A stretch of 63,685 bases of DNA from Bdellovibrionales bacterium (GTDB taxonomy: Bacteria > Bdellovibrionota > UBA1018): assembly GCA_947380295.1 (NCBI GenBank), contig CANCQK010000017.1, positions 1 through 63,685 on the forward strand, given 5' to 3'. This document shows positions 44,666 through 53,900 of the stretch, piece by piece (within the stretch, counting starts at the first letter, position 1; the number at the start of each line of letters is the position of its first letter). The notes under the pieces are model-generated. The model made no database searches. It was not told the DNA's origin and worked only from the letters and a program-made list of their open reading frames with translations. The translations under genes and the position numbers were made by a program.

Positions 44666-44671
44666 CTCGCC

Positions 44672-45118
44672 ATGGCAACCCTTTGGAAACACCCCGTAAA
44701 AATTCAAGATCTCAATCAAAACACGGTCAAAACGATCCACGATTCTCTAGGCATCGTGGTCACTGAGATCGGACCGGACTACCTCGAAGGTACCATGCCG
44801 GTAGACGAAAGAACCCATCAGCCCGCAGGGCTCCTCCATGGCGGAGCCTCAGCAGTACTCGCTGAGTCCCTAGGAAGTATCGCCTCAATCCTAGTTGTTG
44901 GGCATCAGACCAAAACCTGCGTGGGTATCGAGCTCAACTTAAGCCACCTTAGAGGGATTCGAACGGGCCAAGTCACTGGCAGAGCGACACCCATTCGACT
45001 CGGTAAATCGCTCCACGTGTGGGAGATCAAAATCTGGGACTCTTCTGATCCAGAACAGAACCTGATTTGCATCAGTCGCCTGAGCGTCATGATTAGAGAG
45101 CTCGAGCGACCGAGTTAA
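44672..45118 (+). CDS. menI: DHNA-CoA thioesterase-like hotdog protein
   Basis: This 148-residue hotdog-fold thioesterase is of the YdiI/PaaI group. HQPAGLLHGGASAVLAESLGS near residues 50-70 carries the catalytic Glu. YdiI hydrolyses 1,4-dihydroxy-2-naphthoyl-CoA in menaquinone synthesis. The position tail to tail with menE-menA-menB, overlapping menE by 26 bases, supports that job here, though related proteins act on other acyl-CoAs. Confidence 0.8.
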   Translation: MATLWKHPVKIQDLNQNTVKTIHDSLGIVVTEIGPDYLEGTMPVDERTHQPAGLLHGGASAVLAESLGSIASILVVGHQTKTCVGIELNLSHLRGIRTGQVTGRATPIRLGKSLHVWEIKIWDSSDPEQNLICISRLSVMIRELERPS

Positions 45119-46289
45119 GAAGCTCAATGCACGACTGAACCTTCAACTTACCTAAGTCAGTCCGAGGAATTTGATCCACCCGGTGCCACTGCCTGATCTT
45201 CTCAAAGGGTAAAACCTGCGCATCAAAAGTAGTGCGCAATCTTTCAAACTGCTCCAAAGAGAGGGTCAAATCAGTCACCAGATGAATCACATTTTCAAGT
45301 CGCTCATCAGCCATTGGCACCAGAGCACAATCGGCAGGGATCAAACACTGAGCGCGAACCCCCTCTAAGATCTGTTGCAACCGACTCATCTCGACTTTTT
45401 CGCCGCCGATTTTAATGAGATCATGAGCCCTCCCGAGGAGCTCAAGGCGTCGCCCGACGACACGACCTCGATCACTGGTCTCAAACCAGCCTTCTATTTT
45501 GGGATCAACCATTCGCACACCGGCGCCACTACTGCTTTCGATAGAAGCGGCGAGCAAGCTCTCCCCTTTTAACCAAAGCCTTTCCTCTGTGCGGACTTCA
45601 AAATGGGGCAGGAGTTCAAAAGCGGGAACTGCCCCGTCAAAGGGAACTGAAGGCAAAGGAGTCAACGCGATGGTCGAACACGCCTCGGTCATTGCATAAG
45701 TCAGACGAACGGGCCAGCCCAACTCCACAGCTCTTTGATAGAGTGCAGGCGACAATGCCCCCCCGCCCACTAGCGCTGTGCGAACTGTGGGGGGACAAAC
45801 CTGATTCGCCTGACAGAGATCAAAGATCTGCGCAGGTACCAAAGTCAGTAAGGTCCCTCGATTTTGAGAAATGGAGTCAATCACCTCTTTCACTCCCCAA
45901 CGGGCCAATCTCAGCGCGCTCGCCCCACTTAAGAAACTCCGCGCCCGAACCGCTAAGCCTCCTACATGAAAATCAGGAAGCAAATGTAACCATCGATCTT
46001 TACTCTGAGGCGATGAATCCAAAGCTCGATTCACCTCCTCGGCTGACTTAAGAAAAGCTTGCTTAGGGAGAGCTACCCATTTGAAACTCCCAACAGAGCC
46101 CCCTGTAGTTCCGGAAGTCAGCAAAAATAAGGTAGAGGAAAAAGATCCTGCGACTTTCTCAAGGAGTTCAGTTTGAGCACGAATTTGTTCAGCAGGCATC
46201 CGTGGATTGAGAAAGTAAGTATTCTCAGGCGACTCCCAATCGAGCGATCCACCACAGGCCAAACCTTCCAAGCCATCCTTGAGTTTCAC
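45093..46289 (-). CDS. menE: o-Succinylbenzoate-CoA ligase
   Basis: This 398-residue adenylate-forming enzyme activates o-succinylbenzoate with CoA. FLLTSGTTGGS near residue 56 is the P-loop. LVGGGALSPALYQRAVELG and TYAMTEACS follow. EGWFETSDRGR and GRAHDLIKIGGEKV are the hinge motifs. It is shorter than the usual 450-500 residues, as in compact MenE forms. The start is GTG 46289, three bases after the menA stop, so menB-menA-menE form one unit. Confidence 0.9.
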   Translation of the reverse strand: MKLKDGLEGLACGGSLDWESPENTYFLNPRMPAEQIRAQTELLEKVAGSFSSTLFLLTSGTTGGSVGSFKWVALPKQAFLKSAEEVNRALDSSPQSKDRWLHLLPDFHVGGLAVRARSFLSGASALRLARWGVKEVIDSISQNRGTLLTLVPAQIFDLCQANQVCPPTVRTALVGGGALSPALYQRAVELGWPVRLTYAMTEACSTIALTPLPSVPFDGAVPAFELLPHFEVRTEERLWLKGESLLAASIESSSGAGVRMVDPKIEGWFETSDRGRVVGRRLELLGRAHDLIKIGGEKVEMSRLQQILEGVRAQCLIPADCALVPMADERLENVIHLVTDLTLSLEQFERLRTTFDAQVLPFEKIRQWHRVDQIPRTDLGKLKVQSCIELLNSVARAL

Positions 46290-46292
46290 CGT

Positions 46293-47177
46293 TTAGCTTA
46301 ACCTTTTGCCCACAGCCAAGCCGACGCTAAGCATCAGACCAAACCGCAGATGCAACAAGGCAGCTTGTCCCAGGAACTGATTATAAACAGCACTTGGAGG
46401 GGTTCGATAGACCTGCTGAACGAGTCGCCACGCCACCGGAAGCAGGGCGCACGGAAACACCCCAGCCCACGGTAAATCTCTCAAACCCCAATAGAAAAGC
46501 CCCAAAAAGGGAGCAAGACAAAGAAAGGCAATCTCAGCGCGAGCAAACCGAACTCCGAACCTCACCGGCAGAGTTTTCTTGTTTGCCTTGATATCAGTCT
46601 CACGGTCCCGAAGGTTATTCACGGCAATAAGAACCGTAGAGAGCAGTCCAATTTGAGTCCCTGCAACGACAGCCGCCCAATCAAACGACCCCGAATGGAG
46701 GTAGAACATACCGCCCACTGCGACCCAGCCAAAAAAGATCAGTACGAAAAGATCTCCCAATCCTAAGTAGGCAAGAGGAAACGGTCCCGCCGTGTAGGCA
46801 TAGCCGGCGATCACCGAGGTCAAGCCAATCACGACCAAAGGCCACCCCCCTGAAATCACCAGGGGAATTCCAAGGACGATGGCGATTAAAAAAGATAAAA
46901 ACCCACCAGCCCAAACTGCCCTCGCCGAGATCAACCCACTTTGGGTCACCCGCACAGGACCAATTCGCTCTGAGGTATCCGCGCCTTTTTTAAAGTCGGA
47001 GGCATCGTTGATCAGGTTGGTGCCGATTTGGATAAAAAAAGCACTCATCAGTGCCAGAATTGCCAGATCGAGCCTAAATCCAATACCAAGAGAATAGCAA
47101 AGCGCCGTGCCCACGACGACAGGAACTAACGCTGCTGTTAAGGTTTTAGGACGAAAGGCCAGAATCCAGTTTTTCAT
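46293..47177 (-). CDS. menA: 1,4-Dihydroxy-2-naphthoate polyprenyltransferase
   Basis: This 294-residue inner-membrane prenyltransferase joins DHNA to a polyprenyl chain to form demethylmenaquinone. TNLINDASDFKKGADT near residues 53-68 is the first Asp-rich motif. NNLRDRETDIKANKKTLPVR near 187-206 is the second. About eight or nine hydrophobic helices are seen. It lies six bases after menB. Confidence 0.95.
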   Translation of the reverse strand: MKNWILAFRPKTLTAALVPVVVGTALCYSLGIGFRLDLAILALMSAFFIQIGTNLINDASDFKKGADTSERIGPVRVTQSGLISARAVWAGGFLSFLIAIVLGIPLVISGGWPLVVIGLTSVIAGYAYTAGPFPLAYLGLGDLFVLIFFGWVAVGGMFYLHSGSFDWAAVVAGTQIGLLSTVLIAVNNLRDRETDIKANKKTLPVRFGVRFARAEIAFLCLAPFLGLFYWGLRDLPWAGVFPCALLPVAWRLVQQVYRTPPSAVYNQFLGQAALLHLRFGLMLSVGLAVGKRLS

Positions 47178-47183
47178 ATCGAC

Positions 47184-48002
47184 TTACGGGAACTTTGGAA
47201 ATTTTCGAAAGTTCGGCTTACGCTTCTCAACAAATGCGTTGCGACCTTCTTTCGCCTCTTCAGACATATAGTAAAGCAGAGTTGCATTACCCGCTAGATC
47301 CAACAAGCCCATTTGGCCATCGCAGTCCGCATTCAAAGACGACTTGAGGCAGCGCAATGCTAACGGAGAATGCTCAAGCATCTCACGACACCATTGCACG
47401 GTTTCGGTCTCAAGCTGTTCATAAGGCACAACATGGTTTACCAAGCCCATTTCAAGGGCTTGCTTGGCATCATACTGGCGGCAAAGGTACCAAATTTCGC
47501 GAGCCTTCTTTTGGCCCACAATTCGGGCCAAGTAGCTACTTCCCAATCCACCATCAAAAGAGCCCACCTTAGGCCCAGTCTGACCAAATCTCGCGTTATC
47601 TGCAGCAATCGTCAGATCACAAACGACGTGAAGGACATGTCCACCGCCGATGGCGTAACCCGCCACCATGGCAACGACTGGCTTAGGCAGACCACGGATT
47701 TTCTTCTGTAAATCTAAAACATTCAGACGTGGAACGCCGTCACTGCCTACGTAGCCACCGTTTCCGCGGACTTTTTGATCCCCACCCGCGCAAAATGCGT
47801 CTTTTCCTTCGCCGGTCAGGATCACAACGCCGATTGAGCTTTCATCGCGACAAATATCGAAAGCTTCCAGAAGTTCGTTCACAGTTTCAGGACGAAACGC
47901 GTTCCGCACGTGGGGACGATTGATCGTCACTTTTGCGATCCCATCCTCGGTACGTTCGAGCTTAATGTCTTGAAAATCATGCATTTTTATCCACGTTTCC
48001 AT
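47184..48002 (-). CDS. menB: 1,4-Dihydroxy-2-naphthoyl-CoA synthase
   Basis: This 272-residue crotonase-fold enzyme closes the naphthoate ring. [12 protein letters not shown] near residue 27, [10 protein letters not shown] near 72 and [19 protein letters not shown] near 110-128 are present, as is [17 protein letters not shown] 48002 is chosen for AAGGAGTTCCGC; upstream codons are not homologous. It is the first gene of menB-menA-menE. Confidence 0.96.
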   Translation of the reverse strand: METWIKMHDFQDIKLERTEDGIAKVTINRPHVRNAFRPETVNELLEAFDICRDESSIGVVILTGEGKDAFCAGGDQKVRGNGGYVGSDGVPRLNVLDLQKKIRGLPKPVVAMVAGYAIGGGHVLHVVCDLTIAADNARFGQTGPKVGSFDGGLGSSYLARIVGQKKAREIWYLCRQYDAKQALEMGLVNHVVPYEQLETETVQWCREMLEHSPLALRCLKSSLNADCDGQMGLLDLAGNATLLYYMSEEAKEGRNAFVEKRKPNFRKFPKFP

Positions 48003-48204
48003 GCGGAACTCCTTAGCTTCTGGGGGTTTGGCGAAAATCATAACACAGGTTGGGGACTGGGCAAAACTGATTGCAGAAATGAGGCGAGAAGGATCTTCAC
48101 ACGCGATCAATCCAGGGCAGAAAGCTTAACAGATTAAATTTATCCACTTTTAACTTCAAATATGATATCCTTCGCCCCCTTGAGTTTAAATAGGAGTCTC
48201 GCTC

Positions 48205-48840
48205 GTGAAATCTTTTCTGTTCATCTTTTGCATTCTTCTGGCCTCTCAGCAGACCTGGGCAATGAATGCGACCGATCCACTCTCTCCCAATTACTTTCCT
48301 GATCGCGAAGCATTCACAACTCAGGTCGAAGCTGATCTCCGCCGCGAAAGGCAAAACTCCAAAAAACCGATCGATCTTTCCATTTTGAGCGAAATTGAGC
48401 TGCTCTTTAAATCATTTGCAGACTCTCCTGCGTTCGACCATGACGGCACCCTCAAACACAGTTTTGCTCAAATGCTCTGCAATAGTTGTATCGATGAAGT
48501 GAGTGAATTCATCCGACTTCAAGCGATTGACCCAGAGACTCCGCCTCTTCCTGTTTCAATCAAAAGAGCTGCTCAAACCATTCGGACTTACTTTTTTCAA
48601 GCCGCCGAAGAAGGCAATTTTGAGGCCTCACAAAAGCTAGCAAAATTCCTTGAGTCAGGGATCGGTGGTCCACGCCGACTCGAGCTTTCAATTCTATTAA
48701 AGCGATTCGGGCCTGAAATTCTTCAAAATACCCAGGCCATAGCCTTTTATGTTCAGGTCCGTTTTCCGAGTCCAAGAAGCACGCTCAACACTGACGTCAA
48801 CCGATGGTTAGATGAAGCAGACGAAGATCAGGACGGCTAA
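48205..48840 (+). CDS. Exported protein of unknown function
   Basis: This 211-residue protein starts at GTG 48205 after AGGAG. It has a signal peptide (MKSFLFIFCILLASQQTWA). The mature part is helical, with a CNSC pair near residue 93 and Sel1/TPR-like helices (FFQAAEEGNFEASQKLAKFL). Its end is acidic and overlaps the convergent HipA-like gene by four bases. No family is recognised with confidence. Confidence 0.65.
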   Translation: MKSFLFIFCILLASQQTWAMNATDPLSPNYFPDREAFTTQVEADLRRERQNSKKPIDLSILSEIELLFKSFADSPAFDHDGTLKHSFAQMLCNSCIDEVSEFIRLQAIDPETPPLPVSIKRAAQTIRTYFFQAAEEGNFEASQKLAKFLESGIGGPRRLELSILLKRFGPEILQNTQAIAFYVQVRFPSPRSTLNTDVNRWLDEADEDQDG

Positions 48841-50141
48841 AGCCTGACAACCTTCGATGCGCAGTCCTGCGCAATTTTGCGAAATCCCGCAGAAATCGTC
48901 GCATTTTTTTCTATTCGTTCCCAAAATTCAGAAGCCATTCTGACAGCCTCGTCCCACACATCGATCCAATCAGGACTAGGAACTGGAGTCTTCCACTCTC
49001 GAGAGACGACTTGCCCAGCGGCCGGCGCAAAAAACATAGGTAGCTTATCAAAAGCAGGTGCTAGCCTCAGCTGCGTGGGCTCCAATGGCTGACTAACATC
49101 AAATTCGGCAAAAAAAGCGATATTATAAAAATGCCGATCCGAATCGGCAATCAAAGCACCGAAAGCGTCAAGAAGCCTCAGCTTTCTGGCTTCAACCCGG
49201 GATAATCGCTGATCCATAAGCAATCGCTGAGCGGCACCCGTCCAGTGATCACGTATCCCAAAATAAAAATCATCCAAAGCCGCAAGAGTAATGACCGCAC
49301 GCCTTCCACGAACCCCAATTCGGTCAAAACGCTCAACATCAAGAAACAACATCGAATCAAATTCGTGGACTCTCACTCGATTGGTATCAATTTGATTTTT
49401 ACTGAGCACATCCAGAGCAATCGACTCGCAAAGCAAGAGATCCCGCCAGCGAACGGAGAAAGAAGACCCATCTAGCACGACGAATTTAACAATTCTCTGA
49501 GACCCTTCAACGAGAGCCGTAAATTTCGGTTGCTCGCCGCCGGCTGATGATCCTGCCGGCTGTCCTTGTAATGCTGCTCGAGCCAACCGAGAATAATTGC
49601 TCACCTGCACCTGATCCTCGCTGTGATTTGACCAACGCTCGGCGCTTTCCTGCCCTACAATGAGCTGACCCGAGAGATCTTCACCCCGTCTGGCCACGGC
49701 GACCAAAATTTGATCATTTGACCAGTCCGAGGGATTGGATGAAATCCCCAGAGATTCCGAATGAGTCCGCCCAAAAATGCGCCCCATGAACCCCTGAGGA
49801 GTGAGGTCAGCAATCTGGGGTGGTAGACCTTCAAAAATTCTCTCAGACTTAGGATCAAAATAAAAATTACGATGGAAAAGCCCAAGATGCCCCAGTGGTT
49901 TTAGACCGCCACTTTCTGTCACTCGAAAAAGTGGTAACTTACTGCCTATGCCTGGCAATTCCTTCAGCAACCCGTACTGAACGTTCCTGGTTTGCCCGAG
50001 TCGCACAATCGACTGCGAACCCTTTGAGACTAAACGAGACAAGGTTGCACGGCTAATATTTAACTCAGAAACTAAGCGCTGCGAAGGTACAACGCCCCTC
50101 TGACGCAATAAGGAAATAACCCGGTCAACAGAAGGACCCAT
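48837..50141 (-). CDS. HipA-family Ser/Thr kinase, YjjJ/HipH-like, with N-terminal winged helix
   Basis: This protein has about 434 residues from ATG 50141. An N-terminal winged HTH (VVPSQRLVSELNISRATLSR) precedes the HipA kinase fold. SSAGGEQPKFTA is the Gly-rich, autophosphorylated loop. IADSDRHFYNIAFF is the catalytic segment (D...N). The end has the DKLPM-like metal site (PAFDKLPMFFAP). YjjJ-type proteins lack a separate HipB; the fused HTH may do the DNA-binding. The upstream ATGs lie inside the TGAAACAAATCA repeats, so the true start is not certain. Confidence 0.82.
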   Translation of the reverse strand: MGPSVDRVISLLRQRGVVPSQRLVSELNISRATLSRLVSKGSQSIVRLGQTRNVQYGLLKELPGIGSKLPLFRVTESGGLKPLGHLGLFHRNFYFDPKSERIFEGLPPQIADLTPQGFMGRIFGRTHSESLGISSNPSDWSNDQILVAVARRGEDLSGQLIVGQESAERWSNHSEDQVQVSNYSRLARAALQGQPAGSSAGGEQPKFTALVEGSQRIVKFVVLDGSSFSVRWRDLLLCESIALDVLSKNQIDTNRVRVHEFDSMLFLDVERFDRIGVRGRRAVITLAALDDFYFGIRDHWTGAAQRLLMDQRLSRVEARKLRLLDAFGALIADSDRHFYNIAFFAEFDVSQPLEPTQLRLAPAFDKLPMFFAPAAGQVVSREWKTPVPSPDWIDVWDEAVRMASEFWERIEKNATISAGFRKIAQDCASKVVRL

Positions 50142-50142
50142 A

Positions 50143-50243
50143 TGTTTCATCATGAAACAAATCATGAAACAAATCAATATTCAATTTTAATCAATGATTT
50201 CAGTAATTTAAGTTCAACTTGAAACAAATCATGAAACAAATCA
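50143..50243. promoter_or_regulatory. Iterated operator sites upstream of the HipA-like gene
   Basis: TGAAACAAATCA occurs four times, as two head-to-tail pairs (50153-50176 and 50220-50243) separated by 43 bases. An extra inverted half gives the palindrome TGTTTCAT-C-ATGAAACA at 50143-50159, directly beside the presumed start codon. The array lies between the greA-like stop and the kinase gene, where autoregulation by the fused HTH would act. Confidence 0.75.
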
Positions 50244-50252
50244 AAACAGGAG

Positions 50253-50735
50253 TTAGGATACCCCAACAATGCGGTATGTACGACTCACACCGTTGCTTTC
50301 TACCTCAAAAGTCTCTCCTACACTGCGACCCAAGAGGGCGTCACCCAAAGGAGCCAGAGGAGTGATCACTCGGATGGGTTTCTCATCCACTACAACGGCG
50401 ATTCCTCCCCCTTGAGGCACGAGGAAGTAAAACGAGCGTCTGTTGTTCAGATCCAGCTCAATGAGAGCACCCGGACCAATCAGGTGGTCACTTTCGTAAG
50501 ACGGGAGCAGCATGAATTTGTAGACTTGAATCAAACGCTGAAGCTCTGCAGCACGGTTCGCTTGAGCGCCCGCCAAGTAAGACGCTTCTAAACCTCGGGT
50601 GTCATGATGGTCTTCCGCTACATTTTCTGAATGGGTCGCGGCTTCTAAAGCAGCGTGAGCGGCCTTGGTATGGACGTCTAGCTCTTTCTGAAGTTGTTCG
50701 ATGATGCCTTCAACGAGTTTTTTCTTGTCTAACAT
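50253..50735 (-). CDS. GreA/GreB-family transcription factor-like protein
   Basis: This 160-residue protein has a helical N-terminal half (residues 1-80) with acidic His-rich ENVAEDHHDTRG, and a C-terminal GreA/GreB/Rnk-like FKBP-type domain (GPGALIELDLNNRRSFYFLV and ITPLAPLGDALLGRSVGETF). It would bind RNA polymerase, probably at the secondary channel. The coiled-coil tip lacks the usual GreA sequence, so transcript cleavage is not assured. It lies upstream of the HipA-like gene on the same strand. Confidence 0.8.
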   Translation of the reverse strand: MLDKKKLVEGIIEQLQKELDVHTKAAHAALEAATHSENVAEDHHDTRGLEASYLAGAQANRAAELQRLIQVYKFMLLPSYESDHLIGPGALIELDLNNRRSFYFLVPQGGGIAVVVDEKPIRVITPLAPLGDALLGRSVGETFEVESNGVSRTYRIVGVS

Positions 50736-50986
50736 TTTCCGGAGCTTAGCTCAAAAAGCAGAATTTTTACACCGCTGCTTTTTAGCGAACCACTTTTCGG
50801 GTGAACGGGAAACCCGAGCGGTGTACTACCTCAATCACTCAAATCGGGAAGCAACTTTAAATGCATTATAAATTAAATTAATTGATAAAAAACCAACTTG
50901 CTCGCCTTTTATTGAATATTTGACTAAATTAAACAACTATTATAACTTAGAGGAAAGATCGAAACTGTTTGAAGGCGAAAGGGGAT

Positions 50987-53900
50987 ATGACTTTCTTAAG
51001 GGATTTAATTCCTTTCTGCGAGAGCGACCAATGGCCAAAGACGCGCTGGGCAGAAAACCTGGTCGGATGGGTGCTCGTCATAATAATGGGAGGAGCTGGA
51101 TTCGCCGGGTGCAGCGGCCCCGTCAATTTGGCTACGTTCTCCATCATTCCCAAAGCAAAACTGTTAATTGAGCAGAGGACACCAGAACCAGTAAGAGCCG
51201 GTGATGTAGGTAGAGTTCCATTTGCAACCCACCGAAAAATCACTTTCACTGTACGGAATGCTGGCAATATTCCAGCACCGACCCTTCATTTTCGAGTGCA
51301 AAGCGAATCTTCGGTGGATGGACCCCTTTTTTCAATAGGACCCGATTCCAGCTGCAGGGACGGCATGAGCTTATCCCAGATCAGAGATCAAAACACCTGC
51401 TCTCTGAGTGTAGTATTTAAAGCCCCGGTCCCACAGACTCTGGATGAGCTGCCACCAGAGGGTAAGCTTTTTCAGGGTCAACTCACCCTAGACTATGACT
51501 CGGGATACACTGAAGCAGATGAAAAACAATCACGCAGGATCCAACTGGACCTTAACCTAGCAGCGCGCGTCACAGCCGAGCCGAGTTTCAGCTTGATTGA
51601 AAGCTACGTGAGTGACCTACCGATTGGGTCAAATCCCTCCAGTTTTGTAACCCGGGATCGGGTGCTTTTTGATAGCAACTCGTTGGCTAGTAACACCGGA
51701 GTAAGCGTTTCCAATCCTGATTACGATGGGACATCGATCCAAATCCCTGTGAGATTTAATGGCAGTCTCTTGCCTCGGTCAGAATGCCAGAAATTTAAAG
51801 AATCACTGTCAGATTTTGCGTTTCAGGGATTTTCGGTTCAAAACCAAGATTGTGTCAAAAATGACCTGATCATACCCTTGCTACCGGGCAACCCCGGTCT
51901 TCATGGAGTTCCTAATCAGGCGGACCAGTGGATTACCTGCTCAGAGAGCATGAGAACAGCAGGAATTATCCACTTTAAAACACGGGCCGGGACGGACTGG
52001 TTGAGTTGCAATCCCACCCCGAGTGACATGACCTCTATTTCAGCACACCTAAATCCCATGGAAATTTTTAAAGAACAAGGTGATGAGGAATACCTGACCG
52101 TGAAAAAACTTCGTTCAGTCATTTCTCTAGTGAATAACCCCTCTGAGTTAACAGTCGTCGAGGTCATGGCCCAGGCGCCGAAAGTCAGTCTTCCGAATTG
52201 GGAGACAGTAGATAGCAACATCGACATTGCAGAGCTAGCGATCACCTCGAGTTTAACTCCGAGTGCTCCACCAGGGTATCGCGTCAACCCCTCGTTGTCC
52301 TGGACCTCCAGATTGTCATCACTTGACCCCAATTTGTCAGGATTAGCTCGGCTACGAGCTCAACTGAATCGGGCAGAGGAATACCAGATTGAATGGTCGG
52401 GGCCGAGTCAGATCGAAGGTAGCGGTTCCAACTGTGAATCAGGTTTTGATGCAAGTTCAAATTTTTCTACATCATCACTTTCTATTCCTAGCTCAGGAAA
52501 ATACGAAATCAGCGCCAGCCAACTATCATCAGTTCTGACATGGCTTCCCAATCACTCTTATCGCGCGTGCATCCGAGCAGTCGATGCTTTTGGCAATCGC
52601 TCGACTCATGCCCTCAATGCCACCAAACAATCTCAAGATATTCCTCCGCTCCACTTTTTACCCGCCCTGAATTTGTCTCAGGTTAACCGGTCTAATCAGC
52701 TCACATTGAAATGGGTTAATGATTCGGAAGATGCAGTTTCTACAGAAACTTTTGGTAAACTCCATCACTATCAATACCGAGTATTGCCCCAAAGTGGAAC
52801 CCCATCATGCACGGATCGGACCGATTTCACGAGTGTGAATGCAACCACAATCACCTGCTCAGTGAATGGAGCAGGTGACTGTACTGGCACGGCAGACCTT
52901 ACTGCAGAATCTTTCCCCGGGACCGTCTGTGTTCTGATTCAGGCGTGCAATCTAGAAGGGAATTGTATTCCCAGTCTGCATGAAGAGGACGAAGTCAGCA
53001 ACGCAAGACAGTCAGTTTCTCTGATTCCGCCAGATCCCTCGATTATGATTTCATCCCCGCCCTCGCCTCGGGCTAGGTTTGACTCAAGTGGTGAGGTGGG
53101 ATGGTTCTGGTCGGTCCAATACCGGGTTACGGCCTACCCATCACCGTCCCCGAGCTCTAGTATTGTACCCTGGCTCTTCGGCGGCACTGCAGGGATGAGC
53201 TCATCATTAGCTTTAACAGCTTTAACGTCTTTGAGCTTACACTCGGTGAATACCAGCAGCGGGACTAACTGCACCACGAGTTACCCCAACTGCAAACAAT
53301 TCTCAGGATCATTTTCGGATAGTTATTATCCGGCAGCACCAGGCCCGTACACGGTCCAATATCAAAGCTCACCCTTAACGACGTTTACGATAACTGCACA
53401 TTCTCCCTTCGAGTTGACTGCGGCGAGCATCAACGCGGAAAGTAAACTGACTCTGAATGGTTCGGCCATGGTGGCGGAAAACTTGGATCATTACGAAGTC
53501 GACTCTTGGAAGAAGGTGGGTAATTCCTGCGCACCACCCCAGGGGACTTTATTTACCTGGAACGGTCCAAGTTCTTCTGCGAATGGGCCGTCTCCCTTTC
53601 CATCGGTAGTGCCCTCATTTACAAGCACAAGCCTAAGCGCCTGTTCTACTTATGGTATTTACTGCGCTCAAATTAAAGCCTGCGACTCGGCCGCGGGGGC
53701 AGGAAAGCTCTGCGCCACTCGTGGGGCGCAGTCGTTTTTTTACGACGCAACAGGGAATCCCGTGATTCGACCGTCGCCATCGGTGTCACCGAGCTCGGCG
53801 ATTAGCCCCAGCCCATCGCCGATGGTAAGCACCCTGGCAGATGGGAGCACACGAATATTCCGGGTATTTACATGGAATCCAAAATTTGAGCTCGATGTGC

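Noticed and set aside
44614..44671. preQ1 riboswitch before queF
   Set aside because: The short leader has no preQ1-I or -II core; it carries the promoter of the divergent thioesterase gene instead.
50143..50243. CRISPR array at the TGAAACAAATCA repeats
   Set aside because: The units are 12 bases, head to tail, with only one spacer; this fits operator sites, not CRISPR.
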